NCBI RefSeq assembly: GCF_000497445.1
Contig: NZ_CM002285.1
Span: forward strand, 8,709,659-8,767,731
Reading direction: 5' to 3'
DNA from: Streptomyces roseochromogenus subsp. oscitans DS 12.976
Lineage (GTDB): Bacteria > Actinomycetota > Actinomycetes > Streptomycetales > Streptomycetaceae
Length of the DNA stretch: 58,073 nucleotides
Translations under genes and position numbers: made by a program
Notes under the pieces: generated by a model
Seen by the model: only the letters and a program-made list of their open reading frames with translations
Told to the model about the DNA's origin: nothing
The model's database searches: none
Part shown: piece after piece, positions 40,112-48,060 of the stretch
Layout of the letters: every line of letters begins with the position of its first letter
Position numbering within the stretch: the stretch's first letter is position 1

Positions 40112-40549
40112 TCACGGCTTGGGGGTGCTCCGTGCTGCCGTACCGGCACAGACCAGTCCGAGTACGAGCGCCAGCGCGCCGATGACGACGTTGTTGATGA
40201 TCACGCCCTTGTCGGGGCCGCTGCCCACGATCCACGGAGCGATGATCAGCCAGATGCCCATCGCGCACATGGCCCCGCTGAGGCCGTACATCCGCTCGGG
40301 GGCCCGGGTGAATCCCAGTGCCAGCAGGCCTATCGCTATACCCATGATCAGGTTGTGGGTCATGAGCGCGGGTTGGCTCGTCGTGTAGTGCACTATCCAC
40401 GGAGATGCCGCGCAGTAGAGCCCGAGCAGGAAGACCGGCCCGTCCACGAGCGCCACATCGCGACCGCTGAGCATGCGGGCGTAGCGTTCCCGCATTTCGG
40501 AGACATCGGGGTGGGTCGACAGATCACCCCTGTGCGAGACGTCTGACAT
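40112..40549 (-). CDS. SPW-repeat membrane protein
   Basis: 145 residues with four helices and two copies of the SPW-type motif (AASPWIVHYT and IAPWIVGSGP). The N-terminal 35 residues are polar. SPW proteins are small membrane proteins of unknown function. The ATG at 40549 follows AAAGGAGA. Confidence 0.82.
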   Translation of the reverse strand: MSDVSHRGDLSTHPDVSEMRERYARMLSGRDVALVDGPVFLLGLYCAASPWIVHYTTSQPALMTHNLIMGIAIGLLALGFTRAPERMYGLSGAMCAMGIWLIIAPWIVGSGPDKGVIINNVVIGALALVLGLVCAGTAARSTPKP

Positions 40550-40783
40550 GACTCGTCTCCTTTGACTTTGCAGGCCAGACCGCGTCTGGTGCGGTATTCG
40601 GTTTCGTACCGCGTGTTCCCAGTCTGCTCTTATTTATTCTTTATGTGTAGACCCGTGCAGGCTGTGCCGGTCGTGCGGGCCGCATACGGCACTGGGTGAC
40701 ATGTCCGCACCGAATCCGGGCAGGCTGAGCAGTAACGGACGTACGCTGCGTCCGGCCGCCGGCCGTGGAGGTGACCGACCGTC
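40550..40783. promoter_or_regulatory. Divergent gap with two palindromes
   Basis: Palindrome CCAGAC-CGC-GTCTGG is at 40575-40589 and GCGGTA-N10-TACCGC at 40591-40612, both just upstream of the leftward SPW gene. A possible -10 TACGCT at 40742-40747 serves the small rightward gene. Confidence 0.45.
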
Positions 40784-40960
40784 ATGGGTGGGAAAGTGCT
40801 GGAGCGGTTCCCCGCCGGGGCCCCGCGAGGATCGTGGCCCGCGGAGGAGTACGCGGCCGCGCGCCGCGCCAAGGGCGAGCGGGTGACCGTGGTGATGGAT
40901 CTGAAGTCCGACGCTTTCCTCGTCGTGACCGAGGCGGGGGACGAGGACGGCCGCTGCTGA
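40784..40960 (+). CDS. Small conserved protein (58 aa)
   Basis: 58 residues: MGGKVLERFPAG, GSWPAEEYAAARRAKGERVT, then VVMDLKSDAFLVVTEAGDED. A near-perfect ribosome site GGAGGTGA (40767-40774) lies nine bases before the ATG and codon use is typical, so the gene is convincing despite its size. I recall similar small Streptomyces proteins but know no function. Confidence 0.72.
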   Translation: MGGKVLERFPAGAPRGSWPAEEYAAARRAKGERVTVVMDLKSDAFLVVTEAGDEDGRC

Positions 40961-41005
40961 GCCGGTGAACGGTGACTGGGTGACCGGGAATGTGACGGCC
41001 GCTCC

Positions 41006-41880
41006 TCAGGCCACCGTCAGTTCGGGTGCCCGGCGCACGAAGGCCGTGTTCAGGTCCCTGGCCGCCCGCCGCACCGACTCCGCGCGCCGGCGCTGGAGCA
41101 TCAGCGGCTCCCGGGTGGTGTCGTCGGCGATCGGCCGGTATGTGATCGTGCCGGCCCGCTCCAGCGGATCCCCGGCGACGCTGAAGTCCGGCAGCACGGT
41201 CGCCCCGAGCCCCTCGGCGACCGTCAGCCTGCCCATCTCCGCACCGTCGGTCGAGTACGAGAACACCGGGACCCGGCCCGACAGCAGCCGGTGCACATAC
41301 CGGTGCGTCACATACCGGGCGCGCATCGCGATCAGCGGCACACCGAGCAGGTACTCGGCGCCGACCATGGGCAGCGCGGCGAGCGGACTGTCCGCGCGCA
41401 GGCACACCACCGGCCGGCCGCGGAGGAGTTCCGTACCCTCCATGCCCGCGGGCACGTCGTCGCCGTCCGGGTGGTTGACCAGCCCAGGCCGAAGCCGCCT
41501 CGGTGCGGCCGCGCTGGATCTCCGTCCGCTGCGCGCCCACCACCTCGACCTGGGTGACCGGATGCGCGGCCCGGAACTCGCGCAGCACCGGAATCAGCAG
41601 CGGCACGGCCGCCGCGTTGACGGTGCCGACGCGCACCATGCGGCTGACGCGATGCTGCTCGCCGGCCGCGGCCCGCAACCGTTCCACCGCCTCCAGCACG
41701 CTCACGAGGTGTGGCAGCAGCTCCCGGCCCGCTCCGCTCATCACGGCGCCCGACCGCTTCCGCTCCAGCAGGTCGACTCCCGGTTCCCGTTCCCGATTGC
41801 GTACGGTCTCGCTCAACGCGGGCTGCGACACCCTGTCACACCTTCGTGAGATCCAATGGCCCGGGATGCAAGACCGGTCG
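41006..41880 (-). pseudogene. LysR-family regulator, frameshifted and N-terminally damaged
   Basis: The C-terminal effector-binding half is intact from about 41490 to the stop at 41006 (PAGMEGTELLRGRPVVCLRA, GAEMGRLTVAEGLGATVLPD). The upstream half (VSQPALSETVRNREREPGVD, LIPVLREFRAAHPVTQVEVV) is in another frame, so a frameshift lies near 41480-41500. The first part of the helix-turn-helix before VSQPALSE is not recognisable. It was probably a divergent activator of the neighbouring sulfur genes. Not functional as read, barring sequencing error. Confidence 0.75.
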
Positions 41881-41925
41881 GGTTCTCCTTGACGGCCCTC
41901 AGCGGCGGCTGCGACGATCGACCGC

Positions 41926-42009
41926 ATGACAATGCGACTGGACCTCACGCGGCGACGCCATGTCGACCTCGCGCGCGTCTCCAGCGCCTCCTGTCGCGCC
42001 GCGGCCTGA
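41926..42009 (+). CDS. RHVDL-type cysteine leader peptide
   Basis: A 27-residue ORF containing TRRRHVDLARVSSASCR, the conserved actinobacterial leader-peptide pattern (R-R-H-V-D-L near the middle, one Cys near the end) found before sulfur-assimilation genes and thought to sense cysteine by attenuation. TTGACG at 41889-41894 and GACGAT at 41913-41918 would start transcription at or near the ATG, so it may be leaderless. The gene it precedes, sfnG, is a wreck, with ssuD beyond it. Confidence 0.8.
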   Translation: MTMRLDLTRRRHVDLARVSSASCRAAA

Positions 42010-42485
42010 TCGTCCGGCTCCTCCGCCGCTCTCCGCTCCACTCCGGCACCGCCCGGATTCCCCCGCGCATTCCCGTGCGCCCGTGCGTGGAATTCGGCAT
42101 GCCCGGAAACTTCACCGAGCAATTCCGCACCAGGAGTTCCGCATGCCCGCGGCGCCAGTGAAATTCGCCTGCGGTCCCCAAAGCCAGCGGGGGACTCGTC
42201 ACCAGCCCGATCGAACAGCGCACCGACCGGGGAGTCGACTACAACCGCGAACTCGCCGTCCTCGCCGAGAACAACGGGTTCGAGTACGCCCTCAGCCCGG
42301 TCCGCCACATGGCCGGCTACGGCGCCGGGTACCAGCACGAGTCGACCAGCTTCAGCCTCGCCCTGCTGCTCGCCACCGAGCGCCCGAAGGCCATCGCCGT
42401 CGTCTCCGGCTGGTTCAAGGTCGAGTTCACCGCGCTCGGCGAGCCCTGGCTGGAGCACCACGAACTCACCCAGTTCTCGGCTTCG

Positions 42486-42520
42486 CTCGGAACGGGGGCA
42501 CCCCCATCCGCCGTTCCGAG
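42486..42520. repeat. Small palindromic insertion in sfnG
   Basis: CTCGGAAC (42486-42493) and GTTCCGAG (42513-42520) are perfect inverted arms enclosing GGGGG-CA-(N)-CCCCC. The segment sits where intact SfnG proteins continue directly, so it looks like an inserted dispersed palindrome. Confidence 0.55.
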
Positions 42521-42879
42521 GAGTTCATCCACGGCCTGCGGCAGATCTGGGCCGAGGACCACGCCGAACTCACCGGTGACTTCTACCGGTTGCGTGACTT
42601 CTCCCTCACGCCCAAGCCGCTCAGCACACCCGAGCGGCCGCACCCGGAGATCTTCCAGGGCGGCAACTCCACCGCCGCCCGGTGGATGGCCGGCCGGGTC
42701 TCCGACTGGTACTTCTCCAACGGCAAGGACTTCGACGGCGTCGTGGAGCAGATCGCGGACGTCCCCAAGTCCGCCCCGGAAGTGGGCCGCAGGGCGCCGA
42801 AAATCGGCCTCAACGGCTTCCTCATCGCGTACTTCGGCAGGCGGGTACTGCCGCCCGTACGCGAGCTGGAGGCACAACT

Positions 42880-42954
42880 CCCCGACGGCGAACGCCCCGA
42901 TGGCGAGCTCCACCACGGCGAACTCCCCGACGGTGAACTTCCGGACGGCGAGCC
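42880..42954. repeat. 15-bp tandem repeat, five units
   Basis: Five consecutive 15-bp units of the form CCCCGACGGCGAACT encode PDGER, PDGEL, HHGEL, PDGEL and PDGEP at the 3' end of the broken sfnG. Probably arose by slippage after the gene lost function. Confidence 0.7.
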
Positions 42955-43091
42955 CGAGTCCGCCCCGGCCCATGCCTGAGCCTCCCGAAAGAGGTCACCC
43001 CATAAGCAGCACCGCTGCGCACCCCGACTGCACCACCCGACCCGCCCCCGCCACCGCCGGATCCAACGGACACTCGCGATCGGAGACCCAC

Positions 43092-44234
43092 GTGTCCCTC
43101 ACCTTCCACTGGTTCCTGCCCACCAACGGCGACAGCCGCCATGTCGTCGGCGGCGGCCACGGCACCCCGGCCACCGCCTCCGGCCGGGACCGGCCCCCGA
43201 CGGTCGCCTATCTGAGCCAGATCGCCCGGGCCGCCGAGGACCTCGGCTTCGTGGGCGCGCTCACCCCGACCGGCGCCTGGTGCGAGGACGCGTGGCTGAC
43301 GACCGCCATGGTCAGCCAGAACTCCGAGCGGCTGAAGTTCCTCGTCGCCTTCCGGCCCGGCTTCGTCTCGCCGACGCTCGCCGCGCAGATGGCGTCCACC
43401 TTCCAGCGGCAGACCGGCGGACGGCTGCTGCTCAACGTGGTCACCGGCGGCGAGAGCCACGAGCAGCGGGCCTACGGCGACTTCCTCGACAAGGACTCCC
43501 GGTACCGTCGTACCGGCGAATTCCTGCACATCGTGCGGGACCTGTGGGACGGCAAGAGCGTCGACCTGCACGGGGAGCACCTCCAGGTCGCTGAGGCGAA
43601 GCTCAGCCGGGTGCCCGACCCGGTGCCCGAGGTGTACTTCGGCGGCTCCTCGCCCGCCGCCGGCGAGGTCGCGGCCCGGTATGCGGACGTGTACCTCACC
43701 TGGGGCGAGCCGCCCGCCCAGGTCGCCGAGAAGATCGCCTGGATCCGCAAGCTGGCCGCCGGGCACGGGCGCGGCCTCCGCTTCGGCATCCGGCTGCACG
43801 TCATCACGCGCGACACCGCCGCGCGGGCCTGGGCCGAGGCGGACCGGCTGCTCGACGGCTTCGACCCGGAGACGGTACGGGCCGTCCAGGCGGGCCTGGC
43901 CCGCAGCGAGTCCGCGGGCCAGCAACGCATGCTCGCCCTGCACGGCGGCAGCCGGGAGAGCCTGGAGATCCACCCCAACCTCTGGGCCGGCATCGGCCTG
44001 GTGCGCGGGGGCGCGGGCACCGCGCTGGTCGGCAGCCACGACGAGGTCGCCGAGCGGATCAAGGAGTACCACGCCCTCGGCATCGACGAGTTCGTCCTCT
44101 CCGGCTACCCGCACCTGGAAGAGGCGTACTGGTTCGGCGAGGGAGTGCTGCCCCGGCTCGCCGCCCAGGGACTGTGGACGCATCCCGACGTCAGGGCGGC
44201 CGCCCCCTCGGCCCAGGTGCCGTTCGCGAGCTGA
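43092..44234 (+). CDS. ssuD: FMNH2-dependent alkanesulfonate monooxygenase
   Basis: 380 residues, the SsuD length. LTFHWFLPTNGDSRHVVGGG at the start, then TPTGAWCEDAWLTTAMVSQN, FLVAFRPGFVSPTLAAQMAS and LLLNVVTGGESHEQRAYGDF are hallmarks of SsuD in the luciferase-like superfamily, with RYRRTGEFL and the late LSGYPHLEEAYWFGEGVLP. It releases sulfite from alkanesulfonates using reduced flavin. The GTG at 43092 has CGGAG eight bases upstream. It lies 112 bp after the sfnG relic and appears intact, so it may be the last working member of this sulfur-scavenging group. The flavin reductase and SsuABC transporter are not in the window. Confidence 0.92.
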   Translation: MSLTFHWFLPTNGDSRHVVGGGHGTPATASGRDRPPTVAYLSQIARAAEDLGFVGALTPTGAWCEDAWLTTAMVSQNSERLKFLVAFRPGFVSPTLAAQMASTFQRQTGGRLLLNVVTGGESHEQRAYGDFLDKDSRYRRTGEFLHIVRDLWDGKSVDLHGEHLQVAEAKLSRVPDPVPEVYFGGSSPAAGEVAARYADVYLTWGEPPAQVAEKIAWIRKLAAGHGRGLRFGIRLHVITRDTAARAWAEADRLLDGFDPETVRAVQAGLARSESAGQQRMLALHGGSRESLEIHPNLWAGIGLVRGGAGTALVGSHDEVAERIKEYHALGIDEFVLSGYPHLEEAYWFGEGVLPRLAAQGLWTHPDVRAAAPSAQVPFAS

Positions 44235-44262
44235 CCAACTCGCCGTGGCAGGCTGCCGGTTC

Positions 44263-44799
44263 ATGAAACGAGAACCGAACGGCACCGGCGCGGCTGTCAC
44301 CTGGGGTCTGCTGGCCGCGTGGGCCCTGCACGACACCGAGGAAGTGGTCATGGTGCCGCGCTGGGTGCGCACCCAGGTGCCGGAGCTGCGCAAGCGGTTC
44401 CCGCGGGTGCCGGAGACGGCCTGGCGGCGGCTGGAGTCCGTGGACGCGCGGGAGTTCGCCACCGCGGTCGCCGCGATGGCGGTGGTGGTGGCCGCCGCGG
44501 CCGCCGACGGCCACCGGACCGGGGGCCGGTCCGCCGTCTACCAGACCGCGCTCAACGCCTTCGGCCTGCACGGCCTGGTCCATCTGGCCCAGGCGGCGTC
44601 CCTGCGCGGCTTCACCCCGGGCTCCGCGACCACGCCCCTGGTCGTCCTGCCCTTCACCGTGTGGGCCCGCGGCCGGCTGCGCGGTTCCGGCGTGCTGCGC
44701 CCCACGCGGCCGCGGGACCTGGCCCAGGGCCTCGGCTTCGCCGCGGCGGCCACGGTCGCCACCCATGCGCTCGCGCAGGGAGTACCGCGCCGGCGGTGA
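44263..44799 (+). CDS. HXXEE-domain membrane protein
   Basis: 178 residues. The signature ALHDTEEVVMVPRW (H-D-T-E-E) is near the N-terminus, followed by several hydrophobic stretches (FATAVAAMAVVVAAAAA, TPLVVLPFTVWARG, LGFAAAATVATHALA) and a second histidine in LHGLVHLAQAA. HXXEE proteins are small membrane proteins of unknown function. CAGGCT upstream may be a -10 box; no ribosome site is evident. Confidence 0.75.
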   Translation: MKREPNGTGAAVTWGLLAAWALHDTEEVVMVPRWVRTQVPELRKRFPRVPETAWRRLESVDAREFATAVAAMAVVVAAAAADGHRTGGRSAVYQTALNAFGLHGLVHLAQAASLRGFTPGSATTPLVVLPFTVWARGRLRGSGVLRPTRPRDLAQGLGFAAAATVATHALAQGVPRRR

Positions 44800-44870
44800 C
44801 GCCAGGGGCCTGCATCAGGCGCCCACGAGCGCACACACCTGTGTCCGCGGCGACCGGCCGGGGCGTCGGC

Positions 44871-45100
44871 TCAGCCACCTCCGAGCGCCCGCAGCTGTGC
44901 CTCCCGGGTCTCTGCCGTCTGCCCCTGCACCAGCAGGAACAGCGCCTCCCGCGCGAGGCGCTGGGCGCGGCTGGTCAGGGCCATCGAGTGGCCGCCGCCG
45001 GCCACCACCGCCGCCGTGGTGGCCGTACGCAGCACCTCGTACGCCTCCGCGCGCACCGCCAGCCGCTCCGCGACCCGCTCCAGCGGTGTGGATCCGCTCC
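44871..45100 (-). pseudogene. Acyl-CoA-dehydrogenase C-terminal relic
   Basis: On the minus strand about 75 codons read PLERVAERLAVRAEAYEVLR, TATTAAVVAGGGHSM and SRAQRLAREALFLLVQGQTA before the stop at 44871. This is the end of an acyl-CoA dehydrogenase-fold flavoprotein (SfnB/DszC-like forms occur in sulfur loci). The other 80 percent of the gene is missing; the fragment abuts phage-like sequence. Confidence 0.6.
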
Positions 45101-45271
45101 TGACGCGCGTACAAGCCGCCCTTGCCCTCGTAGACGATCAATGGCCGCGTCGGGTACCAGGTCGCCGGTCTTCGGGTCCAGCATGTCCTCGCCGTTTCCA
45201 CGACTGACCTGGACGCGGTCCGGCATCAGATGACGCTCGGCGAACCTTGCTATCGCTGACTGGTCAAGCAC
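45100..45271 (-). pseudogene. Phage-like head/tail protein fragment (DUF6093-like)
   Basis: Starts GTG at 45271 inside the preceding ORF (shared GTGCTTGA). It reads LDQSAIARFAERHLMPDRVQ, GEDMLDPKTGDLVP and then, after a frameshift near 45146, PLIVYEGKGGLYARQE, a pattern I associate with small phage structural proteins. It is cut at about 45100 by the dehydrogenase relic. Confidence 0.5.
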
Positions 45272-45641
45272 TCGCGGCCCACTCCCTCAGCTGCTCGAGC
45301 ATGCCTCGGGTCAGCTCGCCAGGCCGGCCGTCGAGGTCGTCTCGAGCCAGAACGGCCTCGTTGAGTCTCCGCCAGTCGACGGCATCCAGGAATCCGATCA
45401 CCACCTGCCGGACGTCAGCGGGCTCCACCACGACCTCGGCCAACCCGTCGAACTCCGGGCCGCGCCAACCCTGCTGGACGTACAGCGTGACATCGGGGCC
45501 CTCGTCGACGGTCTGCGTGATCCGGTAGGCCTCGACAGCGGAGGCGACATCGTCACCGTCAATCTCGATGAGCGCCCCGTCGTTCGGGGCTGCCGTGATA
45601 CGCATACGGCGGTGCTCGTGGTCGGTGCTGCCCATAGCCAC
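45264..45641 (-). CDS. Hypothetical, probably phage-derived protein
   Basis: 125 residues, acidic: MRITAAPNDGALIEIDGDDV, DVTLYVQQGWRGPEFDG, VVVEPADVRQVVIGFLDAVD. No known domain recognised. It overlaps the start of the phage-like fragment downstream by 8 bp, suggesting they were adjacent in a prophage. Start uncertain: GTG 45641, ATG 45635 or ATG 45605 (no clear ribosome site). Possibly no longer expressed. Confidence 0.5.
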   Translation of the reverse strand: MAMGSTDHEHRRMRITAAPNDGALIEIDGDDVASAVEAYRITQTVDEGPDVTLYVQQGWRGPEFDGLAEVVVEPADVRQVVIGFLDAVDWRRLNEAVLARDDLDGRPGELTRGMLEQLREWAASA

Positions 45642-46387
45642 GACACCAGGTGCGCCAAGAACGGCCCCCGCCCGCCCGGGGAGGGGCGCCCCGGTACTCG
45701 CGAGTCGTCTCCACCCGTCTCACGATCACGCCGGTTGCACGGACTGCGAAGCCTGTTGGCCGACGTCCCCATGCCCATGGCCACCGACGCTTGCTCGTCA
45801 GCGACTGATGTTCACTGCCGTATCGTGAAGCGAGTCCTATCCGAGCTGCTGGCTGCATCGCTCGAGGTTGCTCCGCCTCTGCACATGCGAGGGCGGAGCA
45901 ACGGGGGCGTACGCATGGTCAGCGCACTCTCCGGCTCAGTTGCTCAGAGCGCCCCGTTCACCACCCGAGCCGGACCCGACACCGTCTGCGTCCGCCCGTG
46001 ACACGGAACGGCTGACGGGCGTCATTCTCCGTCGATGTGGGGCCGGATCTCCACCATGAACGCCGCGGCCTCGGGGCCTGCGCCTTCCTCGCCCTCTCAG
46101 ACGGTCACGCGGACGTGCTGCCGGCCGGCCCCGCTCGCCGTCCACTCGGTCACCAGGTCGGTTATGACGAGGGCGGCACGTACTGAGCGTCCTCGGTGGG
46201 GTCGTCAGGAGAGTGCGGGCCGCGCCATGCGACACAGCCCGCATTGTCAGCTTGTCCGACCGCTGGCGCTTGTACGACGGGCCGCGATCCTGGTCAGGGG
46301 GCGTCGGCCCGGCGCGGTGGGGTGCTCGAGGGGCGGCCCGCCGAGGTGTTCCGGCGGGCCGCCTCCTCAAGAGCTGTGCCGAATCGG
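45642..46387. other. Degraded region without an intact gene
   Basis: 746 bp. On the minus strand near 46022-46185 a frame reads VRAALVITDLVTEW, a TGA, then EGEEGAGPEAAAFMVEIRPH to a stop, which may be a dead gene. The right edge holds the terminator of the leftward S1-fold gene. The rest shows no convincing coding pattern. Confidence 0.5.
46332..46363. terminator. Terminator of the S1-fold gene
   Basis: GGCGGCCCGCC (46332-46342) and GGCGGGCCGCC (46353-46363) form a perfect 11-bp stem with a 10-base loop, 25 bases past the stop of the leftward gene. Confidence 0.75.
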
Positions 46388-48001
46388 TCAGTTGGCCGGT
46401 GCGAGCCGGAATTCGTCGTGCAGGCCCTTGGCGTCCACGCCCGGGAAGAGGCTGACGTGGCCGTCACTCCAGCGGACGATGATGTCGTCGGCGGTGGTGT
46501 TGGCGGTGAAGGCGCCGGCGGCGACGACGGTGGCGTCGGCCCAGTTCGACTTGTCGGGCCTGGCGGGCCGGATCTTGAGCTCGCCGGGCAGGGACTTGCC
46601 GTTCATCCCGGGGTAGATGGTTGTCTCGCCGTCGGACCAGCGCACCAGCAGGTCATCGGTGGTCTTGCCGGTGAAGGAGCCACTGGTGAGCTGGGTGGCG
46701 TGGGGCCATGTGGTGTTCTTCGCAACGACCTGGGTCTGCTTCTTCAAGCCGTTGACCGCCACGTCGTTGAAGACGGAGACGTGGCCGTCCTTCCAGTCCA
46801 CCAGCAGGTCGTCGCGGTGACCGCCCGCGGTGAAGCGGCCGCCGACCAGCTGGAAGGCGTCGTCCCTCCAGGTTTCGTTCTTCGCCGGGGCGAGCTGCTT
46901 CTCGCCGTGGAACCCCTTGGCGTCGACGGTGGTGTACAGGGTCATCTCCCCGTCTATCCAGCGCACCACCACCCCGTCCGTGCCGCCGCCCGTGTTGACG
47001 CTGGTGACCGAGAGCGCCTTGATCCAGATGCTCTTCCGGGGCGCCAGCTGGTACTCGGCGGAGAAGGGGTGGGCGGGATCGTTGCCCTCGCCGCCCTGGT
47101 AGAGCGTGACCTCCCCGTCGTCCCAGACGACGATCAGGTCCATGTGACGGGTGCCGCCCGCCGAGCCGCCGGTGTAGTAGCCCGCGGTCATCTGCACGGC
47201 ATGGTCCCACGGGGCGCCCGCGAAGGCGGGGCCGTAGGCGACCTGCTTCACCCAGCCCGCCAGATCGTCGACCCGTGCGGCGCTCGCTCCCGTGCGGGTC
47301 TCCGCCGGGTCGGTTCCCAGGCAACCCCCCTGCCAGGACAGGCTGCTGACACCCACGATCGCAGTATGGCCGCCGGTGGTGCTCAGTACCGGACCGCCGG
47401 TGTCACCCTTGCAGATTGCCGCGTCCCCCGACGCGGCCAGCTGCACGCTGGTGCCGGTCAAGGTGCCGGCGGTGAAGGCAGCGGTGTGAGCGTGATCGGG
47501 CACCCACTCGTCGCGGGTGCGTCCGAACCCGGCGGACTGCAGGCTCTCACCCTCGGTGGGTGCGCTGGTGGTCACCGAGGCGGGGGTGACGCCGCTGACG
47601 GCGCTCGCGAGCCTGACCATGACCAGGTCACGGTCGGTGCGGGGCACCAGCTCGACGATGTCTCGTACGGCTCCGGCCGAGGTGTTGGACAGGTCGGAGC
47701 GGCCGACGGTGGCTGTGGCCTTCCCTTTTGGCGCCCCCGCCGGGACGGCCGCACCGGGGGTGTCGGCGAAGCAGCTGGCAGCGGTGAGCACCCAGCGGGG
47801 GTCGACGAGGGTGCCGGTGCAGGCGCGCTTGGCGTCGCCCATGGTGATGTCCAGCTTCACCAGGAACGGGTACGCGCCGTCCTGGGCCTGGTCGCCGACC
47901 ACGGCGTGGGCGGCCGTCGCCGTGAGCAGACCGGCCGCCATGGCGGCGGCGGTGGTGAGAAGTGCGCTGATCCTCGCGGTACGTGAACGTCCGGCGAACA
48001 T
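46388..48001 (-). CDS. Secreted S1-fold pseudoprotease with FG-GAP-like repeats
   Basis: 537 residues with a signal peptide to AHA (about 33). Residues 34-270 are trypsin-like: VVGDQAQDGAYPFLVKLDI, WVLTAASCFAD, DRDLVMVRL, ICKGDTGGPVLSTTGG. The catalytic His is replaced by Ser76 (AASC in place of AAHC) and the Ser by Thr201 (GDTGGP); Asp125 remains. Protease activity is therefore doubtful. The C-terminal half has repeated units of the type DDLLVDWKDGHVSVF / DDLLVRWSDGETTIY / DDIIVRWSDGHVSLF, probably a beta-propeller for binding. The ATG at 48001 follows GAAGGAC. Divergent, with the next gene, from the ALF-repeat toxin. Confidence 0.82.
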   Translation of the reverse strand: MFAGRSRTARISALLTTAAAMAAGLLTATAAHAVVGDQAQDGAYPFLVKLDITMGDAKRACTGTLVDPRWVLTAASCFADTPGAAVPAGAPKGKATATVGRSDLSNTSAGAVRDIVELVPRTDRDLVMVRLASAVSGVTPASVTTSAPTEGESLQSAGFGRTRDEWVPDHAHTAAFTAGTLTGTSVQLAASGDAAICKGDTGGPVLSTTGGHTAIVGVSSLSWQGGCLGTDPAETRTGASAARVDDLAGWVKQVAYGPAFAGAPWDHAVQMTAGYYTGGSAGGTRHMDLIVVWDDGEVTLYQGGEGNDPAHPFSAEYQLAPRKSIWIKALSVTSVNTGGGTDGVVVRWIDGEMTLYTTVDAKGFHGEKQLAPAKNETWRDDAFQLVGGRFTAGGHRDDLLVDWKDGHVSVFNDVAVNGLKKQTQVVAKNTTWPHATQLTSGSFTGKTTDDLLVRWSDGETTIYPGMNGKSLPGELKIRPARPDKSNWADATVVAAGAFTANTTADDIIVRWSDGHVSLFPGVDAKGLHDEFRLAPAN

Positions 48002-48060
48002 AGGTGTGTCCTTCAAGTGGTGGAGAGTGCCGAGGAGTCCGGTCGGTGAACGACCCGGGG

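Larger units (their letters stand above)
42143..42979 (+). pseudogene. sfnG: sfnG (FMNH2-dependent dimethylsulfone monooxygenase), broken
   Basis: Fragments in two frames read like SfnG: SGGLVTSPIEQRTDRGVDYN and NNGFEYALSPVRHMAGYG (frame of 42174), then RRSEEFIHGLRQIWAEDHAE and HPEIFQGGNSTAARWMAGRV (frame of 42143). Lesions: loss of two bases near 42172; an in-frame deletion near 42405 joining ATERPKAIA to VVSGWFK; a frameshifting insertion near 42470-42510 that includes a hairpin; and a C-terminus replaced after GLNGFLIA by a PDGEL repeat. AGGAG still precedes the ATG. Confidence 0.8.
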
